Shown in pieces: positions 61,306 through 64,000 of a stretch of 64,000 bases of DNA. The notes under the pieces were generated by a model that searched no databases, was not told where the DNA came from, and was given only the letters and a program-made list of their open reading frames with translations. This stretch comes from Faucicola osloensis_D. GTDB taxonomy: Bacteria; Pseudomonadota; Gammaproteobacteria; Pseudomonadales; Moraxellaceae. Position 1 is the first letter of the stretch. The number at the start of each line of letters is the position of its first letter. The position numbers and the translations under genes are program-made. The stretch is taken from the NCBI GenBank assembly GCA_020041925.1, contig CP083409.1; one strand, given 5' to 3'.

Positions 61306-61335
61306 ACTATCACTTATTCGACTATCACTCATTCA
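61306..61335. repeat. 15-bp tandem duplication in the cydD-cydA spacer
   Basis: ACTATCACTTATTCG (61306-61320) and ACTATCACTCATTCA (61321-61335) match at 13 of 15 positions. Confidence 0.85.
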
Positions 61336-61427
61336 ACGATTACCATCTTTGACAGGGTATGAGAAAATGGTAGCAGCAAGGCAATACTAATCATAGTATT
61401 TTGTAGTCAGGTGCGACATTATGCCAC

Positions 61428-61456
61428 ATGACAAATAATTTATAGATTTATATAAT
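61428..61456 (+). promoter_or_regulatory. Probable cydAB promoter
   Basis: ATGACA (61428-61433, five of six matches) and a perfect TATAAT (61451-61456) are 17 bp apart, 85 bp before the cydA start. In the leader, the inverted repeat TTGACA (61504-61509) and TGTCAA (61521-61526) lies just before the ribosome binding site and could be an operator or RNA hairpin. No clear FNR box (TTGAT-N4-ATCAA) was seen. The remaining spacer holds no gene. Confidence 0.65.
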
Positions 61457-61540
61457 GTTTGTAAATAAAAACATTACCCTTTTTTAACCACGTATGAGGG
61501 TAATTGACATCTGAATTGGTTGTCAAACCAAGGAGTCAAC

Positions 61541-63169
61541 ATGATAACAGAACATCTCGTCGATATCTCCCGTCTGCAGTTTGCAGTCACGGCGTTATAT
61601 CATTTTTTATTTGTACCACTCACACTGGGCATGGTGTGGCTGCTGGTCATCATGGAATCTATGTACGTGATGACAGGCAAAGAAGTATGGAAAGACATGA
61701 CGCGTTTTTGGGGCAAACTGTTTGGCATCAACTTTGCCTTGGGTGTCACCACCGGCATCACCATGGAATTCCAGTTTGGTACCAACTGGGCGTACTACTC
61801 ACAATATGTCGGTGATGTTTTTGGGGCGCCGCTTGCCATTGAAGGCTTGATGGCGTTTTTTTTAGAATCGACCATGGTCGGACTGTTTTTCTTTGGTTGG
61901 GATAGACTGTCACGCGGACAGCATTTACTGGTGACTATGTTGATGGCACTGGGTACCAATCTATCCGCATTGTGGATTTTGATCGCCAATGGGTGGATGC
62001 AGAATCCAGTTGGCGCAGAGTTTAGTTACCAAACCATGCGCATGGAAATGACCGATTTTGCGGCAGTATTGTTTAACCCTGAGGCGCAAAACAAATTCGT
62101 GCATACCGTCTCTGCCGGCTATACGGTGGGAGCGACCTTTGTGCTTGCCATCTCAGCGTGGTATCTGCTCAAAAAACGCGATGTCGAATTTGCCAAACGC
62201 AGCTTTCAAGTCGCGGCGGCATTTGGTTTTGCGTCGATTTGTAGCACCATCGTGCTGGGCGATGAGTCGGGATATTCCATTGGCTTGGCACAGCAAACCA
62301 AAATGGCAGCGATAGAGGCGATGTGGGAAACCGAGCCTGCGCCTGCCAGTTTTAATTTGATTGCAGATATCAACCAAGCCGAGCAAAAAAACAACTGGGC
62401 AGTACAAATTCCGTATGTGATGGGCTTGATCGGGACGCGCTCACTAGATACCCCGATTTTGGGCATCCATGACATCAAAATCATCAATGAAAAACGCATC
62501 ATCAATGGTCAAAAAGCGGTAGTGCTACTGGATCAATTACGCAGTGCGCCCCCAGGTTCAACCCCAAATCCTGTCACAGTGGCTGAATTTGAAAAGGTAA
62601 AAAAAGACTTGGGCTTTGGGTTATTGCTCAAACGCTATTCGCCTGATGTCAGCAAAGCCACGCCGGCAATGATTAAACAAGCCACCGATGCCACCATTCC
62701 ACCTATTATCCCGATGTTTTGGTCATTTCGTGCCATGGTAGGTTTGGGCTTTTTATTGTTGGCATTGTTTACTATTAGTCTTTGGTCAAGTGTCAAAGAT
62801 AACTTTATCCAAAAACCTTGGCTGTTACGTTGGGCATTATTGATGCTCCCTGCGCCTTGGCTTGCTGCTGAATTTGGTTGGTTTGTTGCTGAGTATGGAC
62901 GTCAACCTTGGACGATTTATGGCATGTTGCCAACGTACTTTTCAACCTCCAACATTAGCGTGGCGAATGTGTATGCCTCGCTGGCGGGATTTGTTGGTTT
63001 TTATACGGTGCTGCTGATGATTGAAATGTACTTGATGGTGAAATATGCCCGTAAAGGACCTGCGAGTCTAGGTACAGGCAAATACTATGGCGAAGATACT
63101 CACAAGGTTCATGTGAGTCCTTCATTAAATTTGCCCCATGATAAAGCCGAGGTGAATCATGTTGTTTGA
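61541..63169 (+). CDS. cydA: Cytochrome bd ubiquinol oxidase subunit I
   Basis: Subunit I holds haems b558, b595 and d and the quinol site, reducing oxygen to water with high affinity. Conserved blocks include LQFAVTALYHFLFVPLTLG (haem ligand His19 region), GKLFGINFALGVTTGI, MEFQFGTNW and GRQPW. The Q-loop region (about residues 240-380) is long, as in E. coli-type bd-I oxidases. The 542-residue form begins at ATG 61541 with AAGGAGT upstream. The stop overlaps cydB by 11 nt. Confidence 0.97.
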   Translation: MITEHLVDISRLQFAVTALYHFLFVPLTLGMVWLLVIMESMYVMTGKEVWKDMTRFWGKLFGINFALGVTTGITMEFQFGTNWAYYSQYVGDVFGAPLAIEGLMAFFLESTMVGLFFFGWDRLSRGQHLLVTMLMALGTNLSALWILIANGWMQNPVGAEFSYQTMRMEMTDFAAVLFNPEAQNKFVHTVSAGYTVGATFVLAISAWYLLKKRDVEFAKRSFQVAAAFGFASICSTIVLGDESGYSIGLAQQTKMAAIEAMWETEPAPASFNLIADINQAEQKNNWAVQIPYVMGLIGTRSLDTPILGIHDIKIINEKRIINGQKAVVLLDQLRSAPPGSTPNPVTVAEFEKVKKDLGFGLLLKRYSPDVSKATPAMIKQATDATIPPIIPMFWSFRAMVGLGFLLLALFTISLWSSVKDNFIQKPWLLRWALLMLPAPWLAAEFGWFVAEYGRQPWTIYGMLPTYFSTSNISVANVYASLAGFVGFYTVLLMIEMYLMVKYARKGPASLGTGKYYGEDTHKVHVSPSLNLPHDKAEVNHVV

Positions 63170-64000
63170 TTATGAAACACTCAAAATTATTTGGTGGTTA
63201 TTGGTCGGTGCGCTGCTCATTGGGTTTGCTATCATGGATGGGCATGATATGGGCGTGTGTTCGTTACTGCCTTTTGTCGGCAAAGATGATGAAGAGCGCC
63301 GGGTGATTATCAATACCATTGGTCCGCACTGGGAGGGTAACCAAGTATGGTTTATCACGGCAGGTGGCGCGATTTTTGCGGCATGGCCGATGGTGTACGC
63401 CACTGCTTTTAGCGGTTTTTATTGGGCGTTGATGGCAGTGTTGTGGGCGTTATTTTTCCGCCCGGTGGGATTTAAATATCGCAGTATGATACACAATCCA
63501 ACCTGGCGCAAAGCGTGGGACTGGGGGTTGTTTGTCGGTTCATTTATCCCGGCTGTGGTATTTGGCGTGGCATTTGGTAATTTGTTTTTAGGCGTCCCCT
63601 TTAGTTTTAACAACCATTTGGTATCGACTTATACAGGCTCATTTTGGGCATTGCTTAATCCATTTGCCCTACTGTGTGGGTTGATTAGTGCGTCTATGTT
63701 GATTATGCAAGGGGGAGCGTATTTGGCGCATCGCACCATTGACGAGGTACAAAATCGTACCATTAACTACGCTGCTATCAGTAGCCTGGTGATGGCGGTG
63801 TTGTTTGTGCTGGCAGGGGTTTGGATACAATCGATTGACGGCTATCATATCACCAGCCACATTGACCCCCAAGCCTTGCCAAATGTGCTCAATAAAGAGG
63901 TGACGCGTCAAGCGGGCGCATGGATGGCAAATTATCATCAATATCCGCTGGCCTGGGCATTCCCTGTACTTGGTGTCATCATGCCGATTGTCACGGCGAT
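63159..64000 (+). CDS. cydB: Cytochrome bd ubiquinol oxidase subunit II, partial
   Basis: The start ATG 63159 lies inside the end of cydA (GAGG 6 nt upstream), an arrangement that couples translation. About 280 codons are visible before the window ends. The opening residues MLFDYETLKIIWWLLVG, the FAIMDGHDMGV helix, and TIGPHWEGNQVWFITAGGA are diagnostic for CydB. A cydX-like small gene, if present, would lie beyond the right edge. Confidence 0.96.
   Translation, partial: MLFDYETLKIIWWLLVGALLIGFAIMDGHDMGVCSLLPFVGKDDEERRVIINTIGPHWEGNQVWFITAGGAIFAAWPMVYATAFSGFYWALMAVLWALFFRPVGFKYRSMIHNPTWRKAWDWGLFVGSFIPAVVFGVAFGNLFLGVPFSFNNHLVSTYTGSFWALLNPFALLCGLISASMLIMQGGAYLAHRTIDEVQNRTINYAAISSLVMAVLFVLAGVWIQSIDGYHITSHIDPQALPNVLNKEVTRQAGAWMANYHQYPLAWAFPVLGVIMPIVTA

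Overview
The window is an ordinary, gene-dense chromosomal segment of a gammaproteobacterium, most likely of the family Moraxellaceae and probably Moraxella (Faucicola) osloensis-like. This is inferred from several sequence features: an RNase HI-DnaQ fusion, a very long glycine-rich Hfq tail, a fimL-like gene between rnhA-dnaQ and nudC, a PACE-family efflux gene, the gene orders tsaE-mutL-miaA-hfq and kdsD-kdsC-lptC-lptA-lptB, and AT-rich spacers. No phage, transposase, integrase, CRISPR array or rRNA operon was seen.

Layout. 1-7.1 kb (+): end of a holB-like gene, a PilZ protein, cmk, rpsA, ihfB, lapA, pyrF, a metallophosphoesterase and a histidine phosphatase. 7.2-10.9 kb (-): an acyl-CoA desaturase with a coiled-coil tail, then a GacA response regulator followed by a PilS-like sensor kinase. 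11.2-15.7 kb (+): queD, tsaE, mutL (short C-terminus), miaA, hfq. 16.0-21.8 kb (+): kdsD, kdsC, lptC, lptA, lptB (Kdo synthesis and LPS export), a PACE exporter and radA. 21.9-27.6 kb: a TrpX-type ABC importer operon (-), a second orphan binding protein (-), and a secreted basic protein (+). 28.0-34.2 kb: a small ORF, metG, apbC, a Tat-exported S66 peptidase and two small envelope proteins. 34.4-42.7 kb (+): rnhA-dnaQ, fimL, nudC, a soluble RnfB-like ferredoxin, nth, ppa and waaA. 42.8-45.6 kb (-): 3-hydroxybutyrate dehydrogenase, acetoacetate decarboxylase, rsmE, tRNA-Ser. 46-50.9 kb: dctA, two small proteins, two tRNA-Asn, an acyl-CoA thioesterase, a DUF2059 protein, tRNA-Val and tRNA-Asp. 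51-57.4 kb (-): a KtrAB-type K+ uptake pair, a QseBC/PmrAB-like two-component system and a PepSY lipoprotein. 57.6-64 kb: cydD-cydC (-) divergent from cydA-cydB (+).

Genes that work together: Kdo synthesis (kdsD, kdsC) with Kdo transfer (waaA) and LPS export (lptABC); cytochrome bd oxidase (cydAB) with its assembly exporter (cydDC); type IV pilus and surface-behaviour genes (PilZ, PilS-like kinase, GacA, FimL), scattered over four places.

The most unusual signal is a family of short (10-19 bp) tandem duplications in the spacers. At least 17 loci were found by eye. Several start inside the last codons of a gene and run past its stop codon. The largest are a 6 x 14 bp array between kdsC and lptC and a 4 x 16 bp array upstream of the thioesterase gene. 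Other points of note are a MutL lacking most of its C-terminal dimerisation domain, a GacA/PilS-like pair with no PilR, and structured RNA between the binding-protein and permease genes of the ABC operon.
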